From NCBI RefSeq assembly GCF_009696675.1, contig NZ_VULN01000004.1:146206-210205 (forward strand): DNA of 64,000 nucleotides, in the 5' to 3' direction. The DNA comes from Acidaminococcus fermentans (GTDB taxonomy: Bacteria; Bacillota; Negativicutes; Acidaminococcales; Acidaminococcaceae). Numbering within the stretch: the stretch's first letter is position 1; each line of letters starts with the position of its first letter. A model generated the notes under the pieces. It saw only the letters and a list, made by a program, of their open reading frames with translations, did no database searches and was not told where the DNA came from. The position numbers and the translations under genes were made by a program. Positions 34,100 through 42,203 of the stretch are shown in pieces.

Positions 34100-36026
34100 C
34101 AGTTCTCCGGCCTCCTGGTAATGGTATTCCAGATGGTGGTACAGCCGGATGTCCTGGGGGGGAATGGGTAAGCCGCTTTTCCCAGAGTCCGGCGATGTAG
34201 CTGTGGAGGATCTTCTGTTTTTCCAGGGAGATCTGCTGGTGGATGTATTCTTTCAGCTTCTGCTGGACAATTTCATAGATCACTTCCGGCTGCTGGGGCA
34301 CCGGCCGGATGAAGTTGTTGTTCCGGAGCACCTCCAGGTTTTCCAGGGCCTGGAGGCTGTTCATATGCATGTATTCCGAGATCATGGCCAGAGGCGCCCC
34401 GTCGTAGAACAGGGAAATGAAGTCCAGGATCTTCCGCTGGTCATCGGTAAGAGCGAAACAGTTGGATTTGAAAATATTCCGCATGTTTTCCGTCAGGTTT
34501 TCCAGACTGCCGGTGGTCTTGAGGGCCTTCAGGCATTCCCGGAGCAGGAACAGGTTCCCTTCCGATTCTTCCAGCAGCCGGTCCACCAGATGGTCATCCA
34601 CCGGCACCGGCAGTTCCATGTCCAGGGCAAAGAGCCGGACGGTCTCCCTGTCCAGGGGGGCCAGTTCCAACAGCCGGAGCTTGTGGTACATGGAGACGGA
34701 GGTCTCGAATTTCTGATAGTTCTTGTCCTGGGAAGGCTGGGCGGTCAGCAGGAACATGAACCGGGAGGATTTCTTGTGGAGGATCAGACTGCTCAACAAA
34801 GACAGGCTGAGAGGATCCATCCACTGGATGTCCTCAAAGATAAACAGCAGCTGCCGGCTTTCCCCCACATTTTCCATCACCGTGTAGAGGGTGTGGAAAA
34901 TGGCGTCGAATTTCAGCAGATCCTTGATTTCCGCCAGTCCCGCTTCCCGGTCCCCGCTCATGTCCATCTGGGGGAACAGTTCATACAGCCGGGAGGGATC
35001 CATGTTGGGCACCGGGATCTTTTCCCGGCGGATCAGGTTCCCCAGCCCCTCCACGATTCCGGTCCAGGGCCGGAGCAGGATGTTCTGTTCCGGTTTGAAG
35101 CAGTTGGTCTGGATCACCGTCACTTCCGGAGGCAGTTCCTCCACCAGGGCATCCTTCAGGATGGTCTTGCCGCAGCCGGCTTCTCCCCGGATCAGCAGGG
35201 TATCGCTGTTCCTGCCCTGGAGGAACTCTTCCAGCATCCTGTTCACCAGCTGGAGTTCCCGTTCCCGTCCGGTCAGGCTGCCTTTGGGCCGGGGTTTCAG
35301 GATCCCCTGCTCTTTTTTCTCCTGCTTTTCCTCATGGAGGGTCCGTTTCATCAGCTCTTCGATTTCCGGAGGCACATTGCTCTGGAGCTCTTCCCGGAAC
35401 AGCTTCTTCATTTCCTCATACAGTTCCGTAGCCTGCTTCATGTTTCCCTGCTCACAATACGTCCGGAGCAGCAGGGTATAGATGGATTCATCGTAGGGAT
35501 CATGGGCAATGAGCATCCGGCCGTACCGGGTCACCTTGGCCTGATTCCGGACAGCCACCGCTTCCTTCAGTTTCTGGAGCAGGGCATCCATGTACAGTCC
35601 TTCCAGACGGTCCCGTTCCGTCAGATACCAGTTTTCGTACTCTGCCGCATCCTTGATGAAGAACCCCTGGAGGAAGGCACCCTGATACAGTTCCAAGTTC
35701 CGGCCCGGATCCACCTCGAATTCCTTCACATCCACCTGGACCCGGATTTCCGGATTCACCTTGATAATGGCTTTCCGGGGCGAAATGAACACATCCGGTC
35801 CCAGGATCTTCTTGGTTTCGTAAATGGCATTCCGGAGATTTTTCCGGGCAATGGCATCGGGCTTGTCCGCCCACAGCACACCGCTCAGTTCATCCCGCAT
35901 CACCGTGCCCTTCACCAGCAGGTAGTATACCAGTGCATTGACTTTATTATAGGGAAAGAAGATTTCCTTCCCGTCTTTCTGGATAACAGGAGCGCCTAAA
36001 AACCGCGCTTGGATCAGACTCGTCAT
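34041..36026 (-). CDS. BTAD/SARP-type regulator with STAND ATPase, N-terminal part (frameshifted)
   Basis: A 661-residue open frame. The N-terminus has a winged helix (residues about 1-75, RDELSGVLWADKPDAIARKN) and a bacterial transcriptional activator domain (about 85-220). A STAND/AAA ATPase follows, with P-loop GEAGCGKT and Walker B LLFIFEDIQWMD. The final 40 residues (SPPGHPAVPPSGIPLPGGRR and on) are proline-rich and out of character, showing a frame error at the C7 tract. ATG 36026, not 36041, has the AGGTG site. The AfsR/MalT-like architecture implies ATP-dependent control by an unknown ligand. It heads the hydrogenase-sensor operon. Confidence 0.75.
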   Translation of the reverse strand: MTSLIQARFLGAPVIQKDGKEIFFPYNKVNALVYYLLVKGTVMRDELSGVLWADKPDAIARKNLRNAIYETKKILGPDVFISPRKAIIKVNPEIRVQVDVKEFEVDPGRNLELYQGAFLQGFFIKDAAEYENWYLTERDRLEGLYMDALLQKLKEAVAVRNQAKVTRYGRMLIAHDPYDESIYTLLLRTYCEQGNMKQATELYEEMKKLFREELQSNVPPEIEELMKRTLHEEKQEKKEQGILKPRPKGSLTGRERELQLVNRMLEEFLQGRNSDTLLIRGEAGCGKTILKDALVEELPPEVTVIQTNCFKPEQNILLRPWTGIVEGLGNLIRREKIPVPNMDPSRLYELFPQMDMSGDREAGLAEIKDLLKFDAIFHTLYTVMENVGESRQLLFIFEDIQWMDPLSLSLLSSLILHKKSSRFMFLLTAQPSQDKNYQKFETSVSMYHKLRLLELAPLDRETVRLFALDMELPVPVDDHLVDRLLEESEGNLFLLRECLKALKTTGSLENLTENMRNIFKSNCFALTDDQRKILDFISLFYDGAPLAMISEYMHMNSLQALENLEVLRNNNFIRPVPQQPEVIYEIVQQKLKEYIHQQISLEKQKILHSYIAGLWEKRLTHSPPGHPAVPPSGIPLPGGRRTGEHGPVQTEDPYVLSELQQ

Positions 36027-36109
36027 GTTTCCACACCTCATCAGAGAAATTTTATGTAAAAATTACCAACTCCCGTAAGGCCCCTCAAATTGTCATAGTA
36101 ATCAGTACT

Positions 36110-36115
36110 ATTATA
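36110..36115 (-). promoter_or_regulatory. -10 element of the regulator/hydrogenase-sensor operon
   Basis: A perfect TATAAT on the minus strand in a strongly AT-rich stretch; the start site is near 36103. The -35 is weak (TTTTCT at 17 bases). A short dyad TAGTA-N5-TACTA follows at the start site. Confidence 0.5.
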
Positions 36116-36140
36116 ATATAAACGGAAAAGAAAGAAAAGA

Positions 36141-36175
36141 AGGGGGTGCTGCACCCAATGTGCAGCACCCTCTTC
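36141..36175 (-). terminator. Terminator downstream of hutI
   Basis: Stem GGGTGCTGCAC with GTGCAGCACCC, followed on the minus strand by CCTTCTTTTC. It separates hutI from the promoter of the next operon. Confidence 0.75.
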
Positions 36176-36200
36176 TGTTGAGCCAGGGCAGCCGGCAGGC

Positions 36201-37442
36201 TTACCGGACCACCACTTTTCCTTTTTTGATGACGGTTTCCACAATGTTGACCCCTGTATGGTAGGGAAGGAATTTGTAGGACGGATACTGGAGGATCACC
36301 AGGTCCGCCTGTTTCCCCGGCTCCAGGGAACCGATCCGGTCCGCCCGGTCCAGGGCCGCGGCCCCGTTCAGGGTCAGGGCGGTGATGGCTTCTTCCGCAC
36401 TCATCTTCATGTAGATCACCGCCAGGCCGATCATGAGGGGCACCGAGAAGGTGAAGCCGCTTCCCGGGTTGAAATCCGTGGCCAGGGCTACGGCGCAGCC
36501 GGCGTCGATCATTTCCCGGGCCCGGGCAAAGGGTTCTTTCAGACAGAAGGCGGTGGTGGGCAGCAGGGTGGACACCACCCCGTTGTCCGCCATGGCCCGG
36601 ATCCCTGCATCGGAAGCATGGAGCAGATGGTCCGCACTGGTGGCGTGGAGTTCCCCGGCCAGTTCCGCCCCGCCCAGGCTGACGATCTCATCTGCATGGA
36701 TTTTCAGCTTGAAGCCCATCTTCCGGGCTTCCGTCAGCAGGTGCCGGCTCTGTTCAATGGAGAACACCCCTTTTTCGCAGAACACGTCGCAGAATTCCGC
36801 CAGGTGTTTTTCCGCCACTTCCGGCATTACATCCTTCAGGAGGAATTCGATGAAGTCATCCCCCCGGTCCTTGTATTCCGGCGGCACCGCATGGGCCCCC
36901 AGGAAGGTGGACACCAGCTCGATGGGCTGCTTTTCGTTCAGGTCCCGGACCACTTCCATCTGTTTGATTTCCGTATCATGATCCTGGCCGTAGCCGCTTT
37001 TGGCTTCCACGGTGGTGACCCCCATGGCCAGCATCTTCTTCAAAAAGTCCATGCTGTGGTCCACCAGCTCTTCCCGGCTGGCTTCCCGGGTGGCCTTCAT
37101 GGTGTTCAGGATGCCCCCGCCCCGTTCCATGATTTCCATATAGCTCATGCCGCCCATCCGCCAGAGGAATTCATCGGGCCGGTAGCCCCCGAACACCAGG
37201 TGGGTGTGGGAATCCACGAACCCGGGGAGCACCGCCTTGCCGGTGGCGTCGATCTGTTTGTCCGCCGGCACCAGTTTCTCCCAGTCCGGCTGGTTCCCGA
37301 TGCTGCGGATCTTCCCGTTTTCAATCAGGATGGACTGGTTCTCGTAGATCTTCAGCTGTTTCATTTCCCGGCCATGACGGGCGGTATTCCCTTCCGGGGT
37401 CACAATCTGGGCCGCATGTTTGATCAGCAGTCTGTCAATCAT
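36201..37442 (-). CDS. hutI: Imidazolonepropionase
   Basis: A 413-residue amidohydrolase-superfamily enzyme that opens 4-imidazolone-5-propionate to N-formimino-L-glutamate. The metal site is seen in VDSHTHLVFGG, and the IHADEIVSLGGAELA and DFNPGSGF stretches are characteristic of HutI. ATG 37442 is chosen because AAGGAGG stands seven bases upstream; an upstream extension to 37484 is not needed. It lies behind hutU with a hairpin between them, so its expression may be lower or separately controlled. Histidine-derived glutamate would feed the hydroxyglutarate pathway. Confidence 0.95.
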   Translation of the reverse strand: MIDRLLIKHAAQIVTPEGNTARHGREMKQLKIYENQSILIENGKIRSIGNQPDWEKLVPADKQIDATGKAVLPGFVDSHTHLVFGGYRPDEFLWRMGGMSYMEIMERGGGILNTMKATREASREELVDHSMDFLKKMLAMGVTTVEAKSGYGQDHDTEIKQMEVVRDLNEKQPIELVSTFLGAHAVPPEYKDRGDDFIEFLLKDVMPEVAEKHLAEFCDVFCEKGVFSIEQSRHLLTEARKMGFKLKIHADEIVSLGGAELAGELHATSADHLLHASDAGIRAMADNGVVSTLLPTTAFCLKEPFARAREMIDAGCAVALATDFNPGSGFTFSVPLMIGLAVIYMKMSAEEAITALTLNGAAALDRADRIGSLEPGKQADLVILQYPSYKFLPYHTGVNIVETVIKKGKVVVR

Positions 37443-37467
37443 TGCCTTTCCTCCTTCAGTTCTGCCA

Positions 37468-37507
37468 CAAAAGGGTTGCTGCACGGTATCCGTGCAGCAG
37501 CCCTTTG
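37468..37507 (-). terminator. Hairpin between hutU and hutI (attenuator or terminator)
   Basis: AAGGGCTGCTGCACGG-ATA-CCGTGCAGCAACCCTT followed by TTTG on the minus strand. It sits inside what looks like a two-gene operon, so partial termination is likely. Confidence 0.65.
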
Positions 37508-37528
37508 ATTCTGTATGGTTCCTGTGGA

Positions 37529-39580
37529 TCAGTCTTTGATCACATGGGCTTTGGGATAAACCTTGGCCACTGCGTCTTTGATCTGTTTTTCGTCGGTCAG
37601 GTACGGCAGGGTGATCTGCCCGATGCCGTGACGGGTCTTGTTGAATTCCACAGCCGTTTCCATGGCGTGTTCGTTCCGTGCCCAGGACCGGCGGGCCACA
37701 CCGCTGATTACATCCCAGCTCAGGGAGCTGCGGATGATTTCATCCACCCGGTGGCTGCCATCCAGCACCAGACCGAAGCCGCCGTTGATGGCTTTGCCGA
37801 TGCCCACGCCGCCGCCGTTGTGGAGGGCGCACAGGCTCATGCCTCTGGCTGCGTTCCCGGCGAAGCACTGGACTGCCATGTCAGCCATTACATTGGAGCC
37901 GTCCTTGATGTTGGAGGTTTCCCGGAAGGGAGAGTCCGTACCGGATACGTCGTGATGGTCACGGCCCATCATGACAGGCCCGATTTCCCCGTTCCGGACC
38001 AGTTCGTTGAATTTCAGGGCGATGTTCACACGGCCTACTTCATCCTGGTACAGGATACGGGCCTGGGTGCCCACCACCAGTTTGTTCTTTTCTGCATCCC
38101 GGATCCAGTTGTAGTTGTCCCGATCCTGGTACCGGCGGTTCACGTCGATGCAGCTCATGGCCGCCATATCGGTCTTGTGCAGGTCTTCCGGTTTGCCGGA
38201 CAGGCATACCCAGCGGAAGGGTCCGTAGCCGTAGTCGAACAGCTGGGGTCCCATGATGTCTTCCACGTAGGAGGGCCAGATGAACCCGTCTTTGTCGTCC
38301 ACACCGTTCTTGGAGATTTCCTTTACCCCGGAATCAAACACGGCTTTCATGAAGGAGTTGCCGTAGTCGAAGAAGTACACGCCCCGGGCGGTGATCTTCT
38401 TCAGGGCTTCGAAGTGGGCATGGAGGGTCTTGTCCACCAGTTCCCGGAACTTGGCCGGATCTTCTGCCAGCATCTTGGTCCGTTCCTCAAAGGTCAGGCC
38501 CTGAGGGCAGTAGCCGCCGTTGTAGGCGTTGTGGCAGGAAGTCTGGTCGGAAACCAGGTCCACATGGATGTTGTGGTCCACAATGTATTCCAGCAGGTCA
38601 ACGATGTTGCCGTGGTATGCGAAGGATTTGCCCTTCTTTTCCGCCATGGATTTCTGGGCCATGGCAATGACTTCCGGCAGGGAATCGGAAACTCCGGAGA
38701 TCCAGCCCTGATCCAGGCGGGTCTTGATCCGGGAAGCATCCACTTCCGCCACAATGGCGGTGCAGTTGGCGATTTCCGCCGCTTTGCCCTGGGCACCGCT
38801 CATGCCGCCCAGGCCGGAGGTGACGAACAGCTTGCCGCCCAAGTCCCCGTCTTCCGGGATCCCCAGTTTCATGCGGCCGGCGTTCAGGATGGTGTTGAAG
38901 GTACCATGGACGATGCCCTGGGGCCCGATGTACATCCAGCCGCCGGCGGTCATCTGCCCATAGTTGGCCACGCCCATTTCTTCGGCGATTTCCCAGTCAT
39001 GCTGGTTGTCGTATTCCCCGATCATCAGACCGTTGGTGATGATTACCCGGGGAGCTTCCGGTTTGGAATGGAACAGGCCCAGAGGATGGCCGGATTCCAT
39101 GACCAGGGTCTGGTCCGGAGTGATTTCTTCCAGATACCGTTTGATCAGCAGGTACTGCATCCAGTCATGGCACACGCTGCCGGTTTCCCCGTAGGTGACC
39201 AGTTCGTAAGGATACAGAGCCACTTCAAAGTCCAGGTTGTTGTCGATCATCACCTGGAAGGCCTTGCCTTCGGTGCATTTGCCTTTGTATTCATCAATGG
39301 GTTTCCCGTAGATCCGGCCTTCCGGACGGAAACGGTAGCCGTAGATCCGGCCCCGGGTGGTCAGTTCTTCCAGGAATTCCGGGATCAGTTCTTCATGATA
39401 TTCTTCCGGGATATAACGCAGGGCATTTTTCAGAGCAATTTCAGTCTGTGCCGGAGTCAGACGGAAGCCACGGTCCGGAGCCCGACGGATGCCTTCCTGG
39501 AAAGGTTTGGGTTTGGGCAGCCCGTTGGGGAATTCCAGTTTAATGGTCATGGCTTTTCCGATTTCTTCATTCTTCATCAT
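37529..39580 (-). CDS. hutU: Urocanate hydratase
   Basis: A 683-residue urocanase, the long form found in several Firmicutes, compared with about 555 in Pseudomonas. NAD+-binding glycine-rich TSGLGGMSGAQGKAAEIANC and the C-terminal LHNGGGVGIGKAINGGFG are clear. It converts urocanate to imidazolonepropionate. ATG 39580 with AAAGGAG nine bases upstream is chosen; the frame stays open upstream to 39688, but that part reads like noncoding leader. A near-perfect 22-bp palindrome lies at 39730-39751. hutH and a formiminotransferase are not in this window. Confidence 0.95.
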   Translation of the reverse strand: MMKNEEIGKAMTIKLEFPNGLPKPKPFQEGIRRAPDRGFRLTPAQTEIALKNALRYIPEEYHEELIPEFLEELTTRGRIYGYRFRPEGRIYGKPIDEYKGKCTEGKAFQVMIDNNLDFEVALYPYELVTYGETGSVCHDWMQYLLIKRYLEEITPDQTLVMESGHPLGLFHSKPEAPRVIITNGLMIGEYDNQHDWEIAEEMGVANYGQMTAGGWMYIGPQGIVHGTFNTILNAGRMKLGIPEDGDLGGKLFVTSGLGGMSGAQGKAAEIANCTAIVAEVDASRIKTRLDQGWISGVSDSLPEVIAMAQKSMAEKKGKSFAYHGNIVDLLEYIVDHNIHVDLVSDQTSCHNAYNGGYCPQGLTFEERTKMLAEDPAKFRELVDKTLHAHFEALKKITARGVYFFDYGNSFMKAVFDSGVKEISKNGVDDKDGFIWPSYVEDIMGPQLFDYGYGPFRWVCLSGKPEDLHKTDMAAMSCIDVNRRYQDRDNYNWIRDAEKNKLVVGTQARILYQDEVGRVNIALKFNELVRNGEIGPVMMGRDHHDVSGTDSPFRETSNIKDGSNVMADMAVQCFAGNAARGMSLCALHNGGGVGIGKAINGGFGLVLDGSHRVDEIIRSSLSWDVISGVARRSWARNEHAMETAVEFNKTRHGIGQITLPYLTDEKQIKDAVAKVYPKAHVIKD

Positions 39581-39729
39581 GTAATACCACTCCTTTGCGT
39601 CATGCTTCGTGCAGGAATCTGATTTCTCGACTTCATGGCTCCATTGTAAAGAAGATTCATCTGAAAAACGTCGAAAGGAAGCGTCCATAACAAATAAATT
39701 TCAGTTTTTTCACCAGAAGTTTTTAGACG

Positions 39730-39751
39730 TTTTCACGGAATTCCGTCAAAA
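39730..39751. promoter_or_regulatory. 22-bp palindrome upstream of hutU
   Basis: TTTT-C-ACGGAATTCCGT-C-AAAA has perfect symmetry except for one matched pair. It overlaps a minus-strand TTGACG that could be a -35, though no good -10 follows. It is a candidate operator for histidine-utilisation control. Confidence 0.45.
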
Positions 39752-39756
39752 GAGAA

Positions 39757-39789
39757 TCAAAAAAGGGGGTGTGAAAAATTCACACCCCC
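39757..39789 (-). terminator. Terminator of the MetE-like gene
   Basis: GGGGGTGTGAA-TTT-TTCACACCCCC followed by TTTTTT on the minus strand, just past the gene ending at 39814. Confidence 0.85.
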
Positions 39790-39813
39790 GGTCGCGGGCC
39801 GCGGCCAAAGAGG

Positions 39814-40929
39814 TTATTCCCCCCACACTTCCTGGGCGATGGAGCGGACCAGGGCCAGTTTGGCCCACTGCTGTTCTTCGGTCAGCTTGTTGCCGATTTC
39901 GCAGGAAGCGAAACCGCACTGGGGGCTGAGGCAGAGGTTTTCCAGGGGCACATATTGGACGGCTTCGCGGATCCGGGCGATCACCTGGGCCCGGTCTTCC
40001 AGTTCCGGACGCTTGGTGGTGATGAGTCCCAGCACCACCTTTTTCCCGGGGGCCACTTCCTTCAGGGGTTCGAAGTTCCCGGACCGTTCATCGTCGAATT
40101 CCAGGTAGAAGGCATCCACTTTTTCCTTCCCGAACAGCAGGGGAGCAATGGGACCGTAGCCGCCCCGGGCTGCCCAGGTGGAATGGTAGTTTCCCCGGCA
40201 CACATGGGTGTTGATCACCAGGTCATCAGGCCGGCCTTCCAGGGCCAGGTTGTTCAGCCGCAGGTACTCCTCCGCCACCTGTTTCAGAGAAACCGCTCCC
40301 TTCTGCCGTTTGTTCCAGTATTCCGTATCACAGAACATGCCCCAGGTGCAGTCATCCAGCTGGATGTTCCGGCAGCCGGCTCCATACAGATCCCGGAACA
40401 CCTGCCGGTAGGCGGCGGCAATGTCCTGGAGCAGTTCTTCCCGGTCCGGGTATACCGCGTCAGTGATTTTCCCGTTGTCTCCCCGGTACAGCTCCGCCAG
40501 CAGCTGAGCCGGAGCAGGCAGGGTCTGCCGGGCCAGGGTGTTTTCGTCCTCGAACCCTTTCACATATCTGAAATGGTCCACAAAGGGATGGTCCTTCCCG
40601 CTGATTTTTCCGGTGACGATGGCAGTGCCCCGGGCGGTCTCTTCTCCGTGGAACAGGTAGCCCTGTTCCAGCTCGATATGGGTGATGCCCTGGAAGCCCC
40701 AGAAAAAGTCCAGGTGCCAGTAGCTCCGCCGGAATTCCCCGTCAGTAATGGCATGGAGCCCGGCGGCCTTCTGCTTTTCAATGAGTTTGGCGATTTCCTC
40801 GTCCTCCACCTGCTTCAGGTCCAGGGCGGCGATCTCCCCCCGGGCAAACCGGGCCCGGGCCTCTTTCAGCCGGTCCGGCCGCAGGAAACTCCCAACAATA
40901 TCAAAACGGAATGGTGCACGCAAAGTCAT
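39814..40929 (-). CDS. MetE C-terminal-domain-like protein (YxjG/YxjH family)
   Basis: A 371-residue protein resembling the catalytic half of cobalamin-independent methionine synthase, as in YxjG/YxjH. Candidate zinc ligands are in NTHVCRGNYH and CLSPQCGFASCE. FRFDIVGSFLRPDRLKEAR is the typical start. Such proteins may use alternative methyl donors or methyl-corrinoid or methionine-recycling substrates. The ATG follows GAGGGG by nine bases. It lies between hut genes and hydE but has its own terminator, so it is probably monocistronic. No SAM or T-box riboswitch could be seen in the 148 bases upstream. Confidence 0.82.
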   Translation of the reverse strand: MTLRAPFRFDIVGSFLRPDRLKEARARFARGEIAALDLKQVEDEEIAKLIEKQKAAGLHAITDGEFRRSYWHLDFFWGFQGITHIELEQGYLFHGEETARGTAIVTGKISGKDHPFVDHFRYVKGFEDENTLARQTLPAPAQLLAELYRGDNGKITDAVYPDREELLQDIAAAYRQVFRDLYGAGCRNIQLDDCTWGMFCDTEYWNKRQKGAVSLKQVAEEYLRLNNLALEGRPDDLVINTHVCRGNYHSTWAARGGYGPIAPLLFGKEKVDAFYLEFDDERSGNFEPLKEVAPGKKVVLGLITTKRPELEDRAQVIARIREAVQYVPLENLCLSPQCGFASCEIGNKLTEEQQWAKLALVRSIAQEVWGE

Positions 40930-41048
40930 GATTCAAAACCCCTCTCTTTATTCCGAGCATTTTGCTCTGTTTTGTTTCTTCATGGGTCTTATTGTAGCGG
41001 ATGGAGAGGCGTTTGTATAATGGATAAAAAGTTGGGGTTGGTATAGAT

Positions 41049-41088
41049 AAAAAGAATAGCGGAAGCTTTTGCTCCCGCTATTCTTTGG
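41049..41088 (-). terminator. Terminator overlapping the end of hydE
   Basis: AAAGAATAGCGG...CCGCTATTCTTT stem followed by TTTTATC on the minus strand. The hydE stop codon TAG lies within the first arm. Confidence 0.85.
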
Positions 41089-42190
41089 CTCCATTCCCGT
41101 GCTCCCGGAAATAATGGGGGGAATCTCCCCACTTCCCGAATCCCACCGTGTCTCCCACTGACGCCACCCGGGCGGACAGGCAGTTCCGGCACTGGTCCGG
41201 GCTGTCTTCCACACAGGGTTTGTTGTCATAGAGCAGGTAGTCGGGACGGAATTTGGGCAGGGTCACAATGGGCATCAGGATGTTGGCCCCGGCCTTGAGC
41301 CCCAGTTCCCGTCCCAGGGGGTTCAGGGCCTGGAGGGCGGTGGTGGCCGCTATGTTCACGTCTTTCAGGGACAGCCGGGTCACGGCGATCATGTTCAGTC
41401 CCAGGATGAACCGGTGCTGCTGGGCTTCCGGGGTGTTTTCCCCGGCGGCCACCACCTGTTTCCCCAAAGGAGTGTTGTGGTGGACCACATAGGGCCCCAT
41501 GCCGATCATGTCGATGTCCATGTCCCGGTAGAACAGGATGTCGTCCGCCAGGTCTTCCAGGGTCTGGCCGGGCAGGCCGATCATCACTCCGGTGCCCACC
41601 TGGTAGCCCAGGTCCCGGAGGATGTCCAGACAGTGCTTCCGCACCGTCCATTCATGGTGCCCGTCCTGAGGATGGAGGGTGGCATACAGAGCCGGATTGC
41701 TGGTTTCGATCCGCAGCAGATACCGGTGGGCCCCCGCTTCCTTCCAGCGCCGGTAGGTATCTTCCGTCTGTTCCCCCAGGCACAGGGTAAGCCCCAGTTT
41801 CCCGTCCCCCAGCTTCTTGATGTCCCGGATCAGGCTTTCCACATAAGCGATGAATTCCTCATCCTGCCGTTCACCGGACTGGAGGGTCAAGGACCCGTAC
41901 TGGTTGTCCAGAGCCCACCGGGCCATGGCCAGGATGTCCTCCCGGGAGGTGTCGAACCGTTCCACTTCCTCATTGTCCCGGCGGATACCGCAGTAGAGGC
42001 AGTTTTTGATGCACCGGTTGGAAAATTCCAGAAGGCCCCGGTAATAGGCCACCCGGCCCACGGAAGCGCTTTTCACCGCATAGGCGGCGTCGTAGAGGGC
42101 CTTCCGGTCTTCCGGGTCGGTAAGGCCCAGCAGGGCAATCAGGTCTGCCCGATCCAGGTTGTCTTTGTGCAGCAGTGTTTGGAGATCCAT
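41078..42190 (-). CDS. hydE: [FeFe]-hydrogenase maturase HydE (radical SAM)
   Basis: A 370-residue radical SAM protein in the BioB-like HydE/PylB group. SNRCIKNCLYCGIRRDN provides the Cys-X3-Cys-X2-Cys motif. PGQTLEDLADDILFY and HNTPLGKQ are HydE-like, and a C-terminal Cys pair is present (DQCRNCLSARV). HydE helps build the dithiomethylamine-containing H-cluster subsite. HydF and HydG are not nearby. In this genome it may serve hydrogenases outside the window. Biotin synthase is less likely because the typical BioB motifs around its [2Fe-2S] site are not seen. It lies 13 bases after the permease gene. Confidence 0.85.
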   Translation of the reverse strand: MDLQTLLHKDNLDRADLIALLGLTDPEDRKALYDAAYAVKSASVGRVAYYRGLLEFSNRCIKNCLYCGIRRDNEEVERFDTSREDILAMARWALDNQYGSLTLQSGERQDEEFIAYVESLIRDIKKLGDGKLGLTLCLGEQTEDTYRRWKEAGAHRYLLRIETSNPALYATLHPQDGHHEWTVRKHCLDILRDLGYQVGTGVMIGLPGQTLEDLADDILFYRDMDIDMIGMGPYVVHHNTPLGKQVVAAGENTPEAQQHRFILGLNMIAVTRLSLKDVNIAATTALQALNPLGRELGLKAGANILMPIVTLPKFRPDYLLYDNKPCVEDSPDQCRNCLSARVASVGDTVGFGKWGDSPHYFREHGNGAKE

Positions 42191-42203
42191 ACAATTCCTT
42201 TCT

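Noticed and set aside
40930..41077. Possible SAM or T-box riboswitch upstream of the MetE-like gene
   Set aside because: No conserved T-box sequence, S-box helices or leader terminator/antiterminator could be recognised in the short upstream region.
41078..42190. Biotin synthase
   Set aside because: The radical SAM domain is BioB-like, but the C-terminal motifs and the HydE-type sequence argue for the hydrogenase maturase; no biotin genes are adjacent.
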